Part shown: piece after piece, positions 31,335 to 39,634 of the stretch | Layout of the letters: each line of letters opens with the position of its first letter | Position numbering within the stretch: position 1 is the first letter of the stretch | Origin: Euryarchaeota archaeon SCGC AAA252-I15 | Lineage (GTDB): Archaea > Altiarchaeota > Altiarchaeia > IMC4 > SCGC-AAA252-I15 | Assembly (NCBI GenBank): GCA_000402775.1 | Contig: AQSC01000054.1 | Span: 1-46,301, forward strand | DNA length: 46,301 nucleotides | Direction of reading: 5' to 3' | Notes under the pieces: model-generated | The model's input: the letters and a program-made list of their open reading frames with translations, nothing else | What the model was told of the DNA's origin: nothing | Databases searched by the model: none | Program-made: the position numbers and the translations under genes

Positions 31335-32123
31335 TTACTCGTTCATGCTGCCGGTTCTATAACCCAAAAGGTCGCAGGTCACGTATTTAAAGCCTATTGA
31401 CTTGAAGAAATCTGAAATCTTAACCCGGTTTTCAAACAACAATCTAAATTCGGGGGGGTCAACTTCAATGCGGGCTAAATCCCCGTGAAGTCTAACCCGA
31501 AGCTGGGAAAGACCGAGATTTATAAGGAAATCCTCAGCCTCCTCGACGATGCCGAGCTTCTTGCGAGTAATCTCGTCTCCGTAAGGTATTCGGGATGAGA
31601 GGCAGGCACTCGAAGGCTTGCTTGCATTCGGAAGGCCGAGTGTTCCGGCAAGAGTTCTAACCTCCTCTTTGCTAAATCCCACCTCGGCTAAAGGACTTAA
31701 AACACCTGCCTCGTAAAGAGCGCGAGCCCCCAGACGGTGACCGCAAAGCTCAGAGGCGTTAGTACCCTCAAACACAACCTTAAACCCGCGGTTCACAGCC
31801 TCCGCAAGCAGTACTTTCGAAAGCTCACCCTTACAAAGATAACACCTGTCTTCGGGATTCATCGTGAAATCAGGGTTTCCTAGTTCGTTATGAGCTACTA
31901 CAACGTGCTTTATTCCTATTGACCCGGCAATCTCTTCCGCGCACTCAAGCTCGTTTCTTGGAAGTGTGGGAGAGTCTAAGGTTACTGCCAAAGCCTTATC
32001 TTTCAACACCTTAAATGCTACTGCAGCTAAAACACTCGAGTCTACTCCGCCAGAAAACGCGATTACAGCACTCTCCCGGTCTTTTATTAGTTTTTCGAGT
32101 TTCTCGAGTTTTTGGTCTGGCAT
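31335..32123 (-). CDS. larE: LarE-type ATP-dependent sulfur transferase
   Basis: A 262-residue PP-loop enzyme. SGGVDSS (24-30) is the ATP pyrophosphatase loop. C94-Y-L-C97 and C174 in SSACLSSR give three conserved cysteines. LarE activates a pyridinium carboxylate and inserts sulfur into it to make the nickel-pincer cofactor of lactate racemase-like enzymes. Some LarE proteins give up one cysteine's sulfur; others with three cysteines carry an iron-sulfur cluster, and this pattern fits the second kind. No larB, larC or larA is in the window, so the gene may serve another sulfur-transfer role. The start ATG at 32123 lies 31 bp from the divergent HMG-CoA reductase start. Confidence 0.85.
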   Translation of the reverse strand: MPDQKLEKLEKLIKDRESAVIAFSGGVDSSVLAAVAFKVLKDKALAVTLDSPTLPRNELECAEEIAGSIGIKHVVVAHNELGNPDFTMNPEDRCYLCKGELSKVLLAEAVNRGFKVVFEGTNASELCGHRLGARALYEAGVLSPLAEVGFSKEEVRTLAGTLGLPNASKPSSACLSSRIPYGDEITRKKLGIVEEAEDFLINLGLSQLRVRLHGDLARIEVDPPEFRLLFENRVKISDFFKSIGFKYVTCDLLGYRTGSMNE

Positions 32124-32154
32124 CTTAAATAAGATACAGTATCATAAATAAAAG
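32124..32154. promoter_or_regulatory. 31-bp bidirectional promoter, larE/HMG-CoA reductase
   Basis: The entire spacer between two start codons. CTTAAATAA (32124-32132) is a TATA box for the plus gene at about 27 nt from its ATG. The complement of ATAAATAAA (32144-32152) serves the minus gene at about 25 nt. GATAC-A-GTATC (32133-32143) is a palindrome in the exact centre and could be an operator controlling both. Each TATA box abuts the other gene's start codon. Confidence 0.55.
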
Positions 32155-33405
32155 ATGGTTAAATCGTCAAGGATTTCAGGTTTCTACAAGCAGGGTGTGA
32201 AAGAGAGGGTTGGAAAGATTGTTGAGCTTGCAGGCTTAACATCGGAGGATGCGAAGACCTTATCCACCGGCCTTTCAATCGAACAGGCAGACCAGATGAC
32301 CGAAAACGTGATTGGAACATACAACCAGCCTTTTGGAGTGGCACTAAACTTTCTTATAAACGGTAAAGACTACATCGTTCCGATGGCGACAGAAGAGCCG
32401 TCAGTAATTGCTGCCGCCTCCAACGCCGCAAAGATTGTTCGAGAATGCGGGGGCTTTTCAACTAAGAGCACGTTTCCGATAATGATCGGTCAGATACAGT
32501 TGACGGCAATAGGTAACCATGAAAATGCAAGAGAACTCATTTTAGCCGAGAAAAACGATTTAATCCGAAAGGCTAACGAGCTTGACCCGGTGCTCGTGAA
32601 ATTCGGGGGCGGCTTAAGGGATGTTAAAGTCAGGATTCTAGACTCCATCATAGGAAAACTATTAGTCGTACACTTGCACGTGGATGTTCGGGATGCCATG
32701 GGGGCGAACGCCGTGAACACGATGTGCGAGGCTCTGGCCCCTCGTCTTGAGGAGATTACGGGAGGAAAAGTGTATTTGAGGATTATTTCAAATTACGCCA
32801 TTGAACGGCTTGCGCGCGCGAAAGCCGTCGTTTCAAAAGATGTTTTGGGTGGCGAGGAAGTCGTGGACGGGATAATAGCATGCTATGCCCTAGCCGACGC
32901 CGACGTCTATCGTGCCGCAACCCACAATAAGGGCATTATGAACGGGATTACCGCGGTCGTTCTGGCTACGGGAAATGATACGAGGGCTGTTGAGGCTGGA
33001 GCACACTCTTATGCATCGCGTTCGGGAGTTTACAAGCCGCTTTCGATTTACAGGAAGAATGCGGACGAGGACTTGGAGTGTGAGATAGAGCTTCCCGTAG
33101 CAGTCGGCCTGGTCGGAGGTGCTACGAAGACTCATCCAACTGCGAGAACCGCGGTAAAGATTCTGGGTGTCGAGTCGGCGAGCGAACTCTCCGAGGTTTT
33201 GGCGGCAGTAGGACTGGCACAGAATCTCGCAGCCCTTAAAGCTTTGTCGACTGAGGGTATCCAGCGAGGGCACATGGAGTTGCACGCTAGAAACATCGCG
33301 GTTTTAGCAGGTGCGAAAGGAGATGATGTGAGCAGGATAGCTTTCAAGATGGTCGAGGAGAAGGCGATTCGAGTAGACCGGGCGAAAGAACTTTTAAACA
33401 AGTAA
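32155..33405 (+). CDS. hmgA: HMG-CoA reductase, class I
   Basis: A 416-residue enzyme that reduces HMG-CoA to mevalonate, the committed step of archaeal isoprenoid lipid synthesis. Catalytic features are MATEEPSVIAAASNAAKI (E80/E81 region), DVRDAMGANAVNTMCEAL (catalytic-region aspartate and the DAMG cofactor motif) and GHMELHARN with H373, the general acid of class I enzymes. No N-terminal membrane region is present, as in other archaeal forms. It is transcribed divergently from larE. Confidence 0.96.
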   Translation: MVKSSRISGFYKQGVKERVGKIVELAGLTSEDAKTLSTGLSIEQADQMTENVIGTYNQPFGVALNFLINGKDYIVPMATEEPSVIAAASNAAKIVRECGGFSTKSTFPIMIGQIQLTAIGNHENARELILAEKNDLIRKANELDPVLVKFGGGLRDVKVRILDSIIGKLLVVHLHVDVRDAMGANAVNTMCEALAPRLEEITGGKVYLRIISNYAIERLARAKAVVSKDVLGGEEVVDGIIACYALADADVYRAATHNKGIMNGITAVVLATGNDTRAVEAGAHSYASRSGVYKPLSIYRKNADEDLECEIELPVAVGLVGGATKTHPTARTAVKILGVESASELSEVLAAVGLAQNLAALKALSTEGIQRGHMELHARNIAVLAGAKGDDVSRIAFKMVEEKAIRVDRAKELLNK

Positions 33406-33473
33406 TGTTTGAACCATCAATTTCAGTTGCAGGTTTTATGGATCTGGACTTGCGTTTTCAAGGTCATGCGGGC

Positions 33474-33482
33474 TTTAAATAC
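33474..33482 (+). promoter_or_regulatory. TATA-like box of the dehydrogenase gene
   Basis: TTTAAATAC lies about 40 nt before the ATG at 33519. It would place transcription start a dozen bases before the ATG. The rest of the 113-bp spacer after the HMG-CoA reductase gene shows no gene. Confidence 0.5.
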
Positions 33483-33518
33483 CAAAACCATAAATTGATA
33501 CCACACTAAATTTTGAAG

Positions 33519-34649
33519 ATGAGTTCACACAAAGTCGCCGTCATCGGGGGAGACGGTATAGGACCTGAAATAATCGCTGAAGGAGTGAAAGTACTAGATG
33601 CAGTCGCAGACAAATTCAACTTCAACATAGATTGGACGGAATACCCAAATGGCGCAGACCATTACCTGGAAACAGGAGAACTAGTAAGCGAAGACACGCT
33701 CGCCGCCCTCGGGAAGGCTGACTCAATCTACTTGGGAGCGCTCGGCGACCCCAGGTGCGAGCCGGGAGTCCTTGAAAAGGGGATTCTGCTAGCGCTCCGA
33801 TTCCACTTCGACCAGTACATAAACCTTAGACCCATAAAACTGCTTGAAGGAGTGTGGTGCCCGCTAAAGGATAAGGGCCCGAAAGACATAGACTTCACAG
33901 TAGTTAGGGAGAACACCGAAGACTTTTACGTCGGCATAGGAAACCACGTTAAGCAGGGGAAGACTCACCAGGAACTTGAAGTGATTCGAAGCCTGTACTC
34001 TGTGAAATTCGGCTTAGACATAGAAGCAGACCGCTCGGAAATCGCCTACCAGATAGGCGTGCTCTCCCAGAAGGGTTCGGAGCGGGTCATCAGATACGCT
34101 TTTGATCTTGCGAAAAATAAGGGTAAGGACAGGGTGACTGCAGTAGACAAGGCTAATGTATTGTCCCATGTCTACAACTTCTGGAGGACTATTGTCGAGG
34201 ACGTGTCGAAGGATTATCCGGGAATTGAACACGAATTCAACTACGTGGACGCCATAACCATGTGGTTTATTAAAAACCCGGAGTGGTATCAAGTCGTGGT
34301 AACGCCAAACATGTTCGGCGACATTATAACTGATTTGGGCGCCATGATCCAGGGAGGCTTAGGTCTTGCCCCGGGCGGAAACATCAACCCGGATGGAGTC
34401 TCAATGTTCGAGCCAATACACGGTAGCGCCCCAAAATACAAGGGATTGGACCGCGCGAACCCGCTTGCAACAATTTGGGCTGGAGCGATGATGCTTGACG
34501 AACTCGGGGAAGAGAAAGCCGGTGAAGCCGCGGTCAACGCCATCCAAGAAATCCTCTCGGAAGGGAAAGTCAAGACTAAGGATTTAGGCGGCCAAAACAC
34601 TTGTTCTGAAATGGGCGACGCAGTCGCCGAGAAGGTCGCGGGGAATTAA
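33519..34649 (+). CDS. Isopropylmalate/isocitrate dehydrogenase-family enzyme
   Basis: A 376-residue NAD(P)-dependent beta-decarboxylating dehydrogenase: VIGGDGIGPEIIAEGVKVL at the N-terminus, HFDQYINLRPIKL with the substrate-site arginine, and TPNMFGDIITDLGAMIQG with the metal-binding aspartates. The FTVVRENTEDFYVGIG segment and Q-Y-I-N-L-R-P recall tartrate/D-malate-type and some archaeal LeuB proteins, so the substrate (3-isopropylmalate, isocitrate, homoisocitrate or a related acid) is open. leuCD-type partners are not in the window. The ATG at 33519 is used rather than an upstream TTG at 33513. Confidence 0.85.
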   Translation: MSSHKVAVIGGDGIGPEIIAEGVKVLDAVADKFNFNIDWTEYPNGADHYLETGELVSEDTLAALGKADSIYLGALGDPRCEPGVLEKGILLALRFHFDQYINLRPIKLLEGVWCPLKDKGPKDIDFTVVRENTEDFYVGIGNHVKQGKTHQELEVIRSLYSVKFGLDIEADRSEIAYQIGVLSQKGSERVIRYAFDLAKNKGKDRVTAVDKANVLSHVYNFWRTIVEDVSKDYPGIEHEFNYVDAITMWFIKNPEWYQVVVTPNMFGDIITDLGAMIQGGLGLAPGGNINPDGVSMFEPIHGSAPKYKGLDRANPLATIWAGAMMLDELGEEKAGEAAVNAIQEILSEGKVKTKDLGGQNTCSEMGDAVAEKVAGN

Positions 34650-34656
34650 AGCAATT

Positions 34657-35385
34657 ATGATATCAAAGCGTAGGGTGGATTTAATTCTGGCGTTTCTTTT
34701 AATTTCTATTCTGGTAATTGGTTTGCGGGGGGTAAACCTTAAGGACAAACTGCCTAAAAGCGCCGAAAGGATTCTTAATGTGGAATACCCTATGGAGGGC
34801 GTACAAATCGTTACGGTCCAGGGAAAGTTCGAAGGAGACCAGTATACAGTTAAAAGGCTGAGTTATGTGGGGGAAGGTAGGACATATTCGAATGTCTTCG
34901 ATGAAAGCTTAAATGATGGGCTGAACTGGATAATCGAAAATACGCCACAAGATGTGGTCTTCCTGTCATGGTGGGATTACGGTCACATGATCCGAGGGTA
35001 TGCTAAAAGACAGGTCGTAGTGTACGCCCCTTCAAGTTCTATTCTTAAAACTCTGGCAAACAAGAATTGGGATCCAAGCGTTCAAGGGGAATTCTCAAGC
35101 CAGGAAAAAATAAGGGATGTGGGAGACGCACTTTTAACAGAGGACCCCGGTAAGACGCTTGAAGTTATGGATAAATACGGGGCACAATATCTTCTCGTTC
35201 ACACGTCAGACGTTGAAAAGTCGGGGGCAATCGCATACGCGATTTCAGGAGAATACGAGGAGGCGTCTGAAAACACAATACTTTCAAAAGCAGCCCATAA
35301 AAAAGGGGTTGGAGGACTAAACATTGTATACGAAGACTTGTACGTGAGCATCTACGAGAAAAATCAGTCTTCTGGTTCTAGGTGA
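34657..35385 (+). CDS. Orphan AglB/STT3 soluble domain with WWDYG motif
   Basis: A 242-residue protein with one N-terminal membrane anchor (about 8-24) and an extracytoplasmic domain. SWWDYGHMIRGYAKRQVVV (104-122; W105-G109) is the hallmark WWDYG motif of the oligosaccharyltransferase catalytic subunit AglB/STT3, where it recognises the Ser/Thr of the sequon. Normal AglB has about 13 membrane helices before this domain (600-970 residues), and none is present here. It could be a subunit working with a separate membrane part, an accessory sequon-binding protein, or a remnant. It starts 7 bp after the dehydrogenase stop; the 3' end overlaps the convergent transporter by 22 bp. Confidence 0.75.
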   Translation: MISKRRVDLILAFLLISILVIGLRGVNLKDKLPKSAERILNVEYPMEGVQIVTVQGKFEGDQYTVKRLSYVGEGRTYSNVFDESLNDGLNWIIENTPQDVVFLSWWDYGHMIRGYAKRQVVVYAPSSSILKTLANKNWDPSVQGEFSSQEKIRDVGDALLTEDPGKTLEVMDKYGAQYLLVHTSDVEKSGAIAYAISGEYEEASENTILSKAAHKKGVGGLNIVYEDLYVSIYEKNQSSGSR

Positions 35386-36224
35386 ACTAGTACGTCTCTC
35401 ACGTTTCCGAATTCTTCTTTGATGGCTTCCTCGACTTGATTGCTTATTTCATGTGCTTCACCCAAGGGGGTTTTGGAGTTCAATGTTATGTGGAGGTCGA
35501 CGAAGACTTCGTCTTCAAGTCCGTGGGATCGGATTTTGTGGGATCCTTTGACTCCTTTAACGTTTAAGGTTATTTTTCGGATTTTTAAGGGGTCTAGGGG
35601 GGATGTGTCGCAGAGTATTTTCGAGCTTGACTTTATGATCTCGTATCCCATCTTGAAAATCAGAAAGGCTATTAGTATGGCGATGGTAGGATCGACTACA
35701 AAGTATCCTATTTTTATCGCGGCAAAACCTGCTAATACGGAGAGTGACACGTAAACGTCGCTTTTCGTGTGTTTAGAGTCCGCGATCAGTATGGGGGAGT
35801 GAAGGTGGATGCCCTTCCTATGTTCAAAGCGGGAGACAAAGTAATTTATTATCACGGTGCCGACCATTACGAGAATGGTTATTGTCGTTATGTCTGGGAT
35901 TTTCGGATTTTTCACTCGGTCGTAGACTCCTTCAAGGATCTCGAAGCCGGTTACTAGGAGGAGTAAGGCTATAAGTGTTGTTGCGAAAACCTCATACTTT
36001 CTGTGTCCGTAAGGGTGGTCAATGTCTGCGGGTTTGCTGGCGTGGGATATCGCAACCAAGCCGATCAGATTTGAGGTTGAGTCGAAAAGTGAGTGAATGC
36101 CGTCTGCAATCATTGCTAGAGAGTTGGCTAGAATACCGAATATGAGTTTTGCGATGGTTACTATTAGATTCAACACTAAGACGAGGATGAGTGTGGCTTT
36201 TACTTTAGAGTATTGTTCTTTCAA
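35364..36224 (-). CDS. Cation diffusion facilitator (CDF) metal transporter
   Basis: A 286-residue protein with six membrane helices and a C-terminal cytoplasmic ferredoxin-like domain. The metal site is H44-x-x-x-D48 in helix 2 and H152-x-x-x-D156 in helix 5 (KHTKSDVYVS), a four-ligand HD-HD set usual in zinc exporters; DHPYGHRKYE is the family loop. It exchanges metal for protons to export Zn2+ or a similar ion. The start is TTG at 36224, overlapping the stop of the methionine aminopeptidase gene (TTGA), so the two genes are coupled. The end overlaps the WWDYG gene. Confidence 0.92.
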   Translation of the reverse strand: MKEQYSKVKATLILVLVLNLIVTIAKLIFGILANSLAMIADGIHSLFDSTSNLIGLVAISHASKPADIDHPYGHRKYEVFATTLIALLLLVTGFEILEGVYDRVKNPKIPDITTITILVMVGTVIINYFVSRFEHRKGIHLHSPILIADSKHTKSDVYVSLSVLAGFAAIKIGYFVVDPTIAILIAFLIFKMGYEIIKSSSKILCDTSPLDPLKIRKITLNVKGVKGSHKIRSHGLEDEVFVDLHITLNSKTPLGEAHEISNQVEEAIKEEFGNVRDVLVHLEPED

Positions 36225-37111
36225 AGCGTTGTAACCTCACAACCATCCTCCAAAACGATTACAGTATGTTCGAACTGGCTTACAATCCCTTTTTTCATCT
36301 CGTGCAGCGGGGGATAGCCTGTGATTATGTTTTTCGAAAGCAGTTCATTTACTGCGAGGGGGATTTTAAGTGGGGATACTTTTTTAGATAGCCACCGTTC
36401 AGCGAAAGGTAGGCTTTCACGATCCTCCATCTCTTTCATGATAATGCGGGCTTCACGCATTCTAGTGGGTTTTCTATCAATCATGGAGTATATTTCAGGC
36501 TTCTTGGATTCCACAACCCTCCCATAGCCGTCTGTTGCGAAAGGTTCAATGGCCAATACCATACCCTCCTCAATCCTCCAGTCGTAGGGTACCTTAATAT
36601 TTGGTATTGAAAGTCCGGCGTGAAGATCGTATTGTTTCACTTCATGGCCGGTGAGGTTTTCAATCGGTTTAAAGCCAGCCGATTGGATTGTATCCTGCAC
36701 TATCTCCCCGATGAGGGAGACTGAGGCACCGGGTTTGATAGCTGCAATCGCTTCTTCAAGAGACTTTTCATTCACGTCAAGAAGCTTTCCGAATTCACCC
36801 GACAAGTCCACAGTACAAGCAGTATCCGCTATAAAGCCGTCAATGTGGACACCAACATCAAGGGAGACAACATCCTTGCTTGAAAAAACAAGCTCATCAT
36901 TAATCTTTGGTGCATAGTGTGCTGCAACGTCGTTGATGCAAATGTTCACTGGAAACGCGATTTTTGCACCCACACCCAGAATCCGGGACTCCACCTTCTC
37001 TGCCACGTCCAGTAGTTTCACACCCGGTTTAATAAGGGTTTTACCCTCATTCCGTATTTTACTTGCGATTTTACCCGCCTTCCTGTAACACTCAAGTTCC
37101 TTATCATCCAT
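36221..37111 (-). CDS. map: Methionine aminopeptidase, type II
   Basis: A 296-residue enzyme that removes the initiator methionine from new proteins. The pita-bread fold has NDVAAHYAP (substrate-site His), DVGVHIDGFIADTACT (two metal-binding aspartates), GHEVKQYDLHAG, EPFATDG and SQFEHTVIV (metal His and Glu ligands). The ~60-residue insert of type II enzymes is present near 230. The ATG at 37111 gives the usual archaeal length; longer starts into the divergent promoter region are unlikely. It diverges from tmk over 40 bp. Confidence 0.95.
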   Translation of the reverse strand: MDDKELECYRKAGKIASKIRNEGKTLIKPGVKLLDVAEKVESRILGVGAKIAFPVNICINDVAAHYAPKINDELVFSSKDVVSLDVGVHIDGFIADTACTVDLSGEFGKLLDVNEKSLEEAIAAIKPGASVSLIGEIVQDTIQSAGFKPIENLTGHEVKQYDLHAGLSIPNIKVPYDWRIEEGMVLAIEPFATDGYGRVVESKKPEIYSMIDRKPTRMREARIIMKEMEDRESLPFAERWLSKKVSPLKIPLAVNELLSKNIITGYPPLHEMKKGIVSQFEHTVIVLEDGCEVTTL

Positions 37112-37151
37112 AGTATGTTTAAATTGATTGACGGAAATAAATATACGAAAA
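37112..37151. promoter_or_regulatory. 40-bp bidirectional promoter, map/tmk
   Basis: TTTAAATTG (37117-37125) lies about 31 nt before the tmk ATG at 37152. The complement of AATAAATATACG (37135-37146) lies about 29 nt before the map ATG at 37111. Both match leaderless spacing. The two boxes are interleaved. Confidence 0.5.
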
Positions 37152-37721
37152 ATGGTTTTCATAGTGCTTGAGGGGATAGACGGCTGCGGGAAAACCACGC
37201 AAGCTATGAAACTGGCGCAATGGCTGAGATCCAACGGGAAAATCGCCTACATGACCACAGAGCCGACTTGCGGGAAAACAGGAGTATTCATACGTCAAAT
37301 CCTGTCTGGAGAAGAAAAAGTAGATCCTTTGACTCTCGCACTTCTTTTCGCAGCAGACAGAAACGAGCACTTGAAAAAAGAGGTTGAACCAGCTCTCGCA
37401 GACGGTAAAATAGTGATTTCAGAGCGATACTACCACTCGACAATAGCCTATCAGGCAGCTCAAGGTGTTGACAGGGATTGGTTATTTCGGTTGAATGGCT
37501 TCGCCCGAAAACCGGACGTAGCCTTCCTCCTAGACCTTGAACCGAAGACCGGGGCAACACGCTCCGAGCAGGCTGAGATATTCGAGAACGCGGAATTCTT
37601 GATGAAGGTGAGGGTTGAGTACATGAAGCTTTCGGGTGAGATGGTCATCATTGACGCTAAACCCCCCATTGACAAGGTGTTTGCGGACATCAAGTCTGAA
37701 GTAGCTCGCTTTCTGAGATGA
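37152..37721 (+). CDS. tmk: Thymidylate kinase
   Basis: A 189-residue kinase that converts dTMP to dTDP for DNA synthesis. P-loop LEGIDGCGKTTQ (about 6-17), TTEPTCGKTG, the DRY-like segment SERYYHSTIAYQAAQG and a lid region PKTGATRSEQAEIFEN are all recognisable. The ATG at 37152 fits the family; a TTG at 37128 would add eight residues. The 3' end overlaps the convergent GT-C-like gene by 32 bp. Confidence 0.95.
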   Translation: MVFIVLEGIDGCGKTTQAMKLAQWLRSNGKIAYMTTEPTCGKTGVFIRQILSGEEKVDPLTLALLFAADRNEHLKKEVEPALADGKIVISERYYHSTIAYQAAQGVDRDWLFRLNGFARKPDVAFLLDLEPKTGATRSEQAEIFENAEFLMKVRVEYMKLSGEMVIIDAKPPIDKVFADIKSEVARFLR

Positions 37722-39618
37722 ATTTTATCGTGATTTTTTTTATTACCGTGTAATGACTGTACCAGGGGCTCGATTCTATTGAGGTGTATCCTCTGAGCGA
37801 GGAGTATAGTAGTAGTAAGGTTAGGGTGAGTGTGATGAGAAGCCATATTCTTTTGTTTTTTCGTTTGTATTCCAGGTATGTAAAGGCTATCAAGACAATC
37901 AAGCCGAACCTGGCAAGGTCACCGAAGGTGAAGTTGTTTCTGTGCTTTGAGTAGTAGCTTATGAACGACCCCCCGTTCACGCATTCGATATCTAGGTAAA
38001 TGTAATTTGCACCGAGGACATTACGTACAATATTATTGGCTACGGTTTCGTCGATTTTGCATATATTTTGGAAGTGGATTTGATAGTAGTTTGAAAGGTC
38101 CTTTGAGAAAGCGTTACATACGTCATAGTCGGGAAACATTACCGTGGTCTCATGCACGCCATCTTGTGCAACATAAGCCAGATTAGGTAGTGTGAATACG
38201 CAGTAAAAGAGATTATCCTCTGTAGAGTAGGTAGTATAAATAATGTTTAATAGTGTCTCCCAGCTCGGGGGTCCGTAGATCATCACATCGAAATCTCCTT
38301 GAACGATTTTTTCTTTGTAAACCGAGTATTCCGGAAGACTCTCAATCTTGCTGGCATCGACTAATCCCTTGTATTTCTTATCATTGAAACCGCGATCCAA
38401 TTGGGAGCCGAACTCTATCACCTCGAATGACGGCTCACCTTCAAGGAATCGGGTGATGTGGTGCTTCATTACCTGACCTTCGATTAGAATGTTTTTAGAG
38501 GTTTTGGGAATCAATGATAAGGCTCCTTCAACCTCGCGACGGACTTCAACAACCTGCATTTCAAGCGGAATTCGGCTATAATCAACGTATATCATCATCA
38601 AGAAGAGGGTTATAATAATAAAGGACCATTTCTGCGTTGAACCATACCTAGCATTCAATAAAATTAAAAAGAGGAGGGTGAAGGGGAATACAGGGAGGTA
38701 GTGATAGGTGTGAGGATACATGTGCTGGTTGCTTAATACGAAGTAGGCTACCGTCAAGGTCAACCCCAGACACGTGACAAACGAATAGACGTCCCGATCT
38801 TTCAGGTGGGAATAAAGTGAGATTATGACGAGTAGAAAGACCACGGGTATCATGAGATTTCCCTCCCCTAACCCGAGAAGAACTAGTGTTAGGTCTCCAA
38901 GGTTCCAGGTCCTTTCTCCAGAACCCCATAATGTCGACATATTGAATAGGATGTTTGGATTCACAAGGAATAGCAGCGAAATGATTGTGAAAGTCGCTAA
39001 AAAATAGGGTACGGCGTGACGTCTGGTCCTGTTCGCAGCATCCAGCGGACGGGGATTTAAAACAGTGTAGATGACCGAGAGCCCCAGTGGCACGATACTC
39101 GTGTATTTCGAATAAAATGCCATAGAGGCGAAAACGGCCGAGAGCATTATGTGGAGTGAACTTCTTTTGTAGAAAAGCGTGTAGAATGACAGTAAGACGA
39201 ATACCATTGCTATCGTGCTTTCGAGCATGTCAACTGTTTTTGGAAAAAGCCAGATGATGTATAAGAGGAGGAGTAGTGTGAACTGGTGTAATGCTTTTTC
39301 GTGTTTGAGTATGCCGTACATGAGAAAGAGGAGTACAGTGTTTAATACGAGATTTAATGCTATGGCGGTGTTCTGAAGGTGCGCAACTCCAGTGAACAAG
39401 GTGAGAGTATAAACAAGCACGTAAGTTACGGGCCCTTCAAAACAGAATGGCTGCTTCTGGTAGAGCAATCCGTGTTTAAAATAGAGCAGGCATCTGCCCC
39501 ATCTATGCTGGTATCCCTCAAATGAATTAAGCAAGTAAAATAAGTAGAAGACGATGATGAAAAGAATCGCATATTTAAGAAAAAAGAGTAGATTATTCTT
39601 TCTCGCGGCTACGTTCAT
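37690..39618 (-). CDS. GT-C-like polytopic membrane protein
   Basis: A 642-residue protein with about ten membrane helices in the N-terminal ~345 residues, a ~200-residue soluble part (345-570), and two further helices at the end. The overall layout resembles PMT/ArnT-like glycosyltransferases, with an N-terminal lumenal loop (FEGYQHRWGRCLLYFKHGL) and FYSKYTSIVPLG-type helices, but the usual acidic pair D-D or D-E in the first loop is not evident. It may therefore be a diverged transferase or another envelope protein. The soluble part has several cysteines. It follows the HD-domain gene by 16 bp. Confidence 0.55.
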   Translation of the reverse strand: MNVAARKNNLLFFLKYAILFIIVFYLFYLLNSFEGYQHRWGRCLLYFKHGLLYQKQPFCFEGPVTYVLVYTLTLFTGVAHLQNTAIALNLVLNTVLLFLMYGILKHEKALHQFTLLLLLYIIWLFPKTVDMLESTIAMVFVLLSFYTLFYKRSSLHIMLSAVFASMAFYSKYTSIVPLGLSVIYTVLNPRPLDAANRTRRHAVPYFLATFTIISLLFLVNPNILFNMSTLWGSGERTWNLGDLTLVLLGLGEGNLMIPVVFLLVIISLYSHLKDRDVYSFVTCLGLTLTVAYFVLSNQHMYPHTYHYLPVFPFTLLFLILLNARYGSTQKWSFIIITLFLMMIYVDYSRIPLEMQVVEVRREVEGALSLIPKTSKNILIEGQVMKHHITRFLEGEPSFEVIEFGSQLDRGFNDKKYKGLVDASKIESLPEYSVYKEKIVQGDFDVMIYGPPSWETLLNIIYTTYSTEDNLFYCVFTLPNLAYVAQDGVHETTVMFPDYDVCNAFSKDLSNYYQIHFQNICKIDETVANNIVRNVLGANYIYLDIECVNGGSFISYYSKHRNNFTFGDLARFGLIVLIAFTYLEYKRKNKRIWLLITLTLTLLLLYSSLRGYTSIESSPWYSHYTVIKKITIKFISESELLQT

Positions 39619-39634
39619 GACTCACCCGAATACC

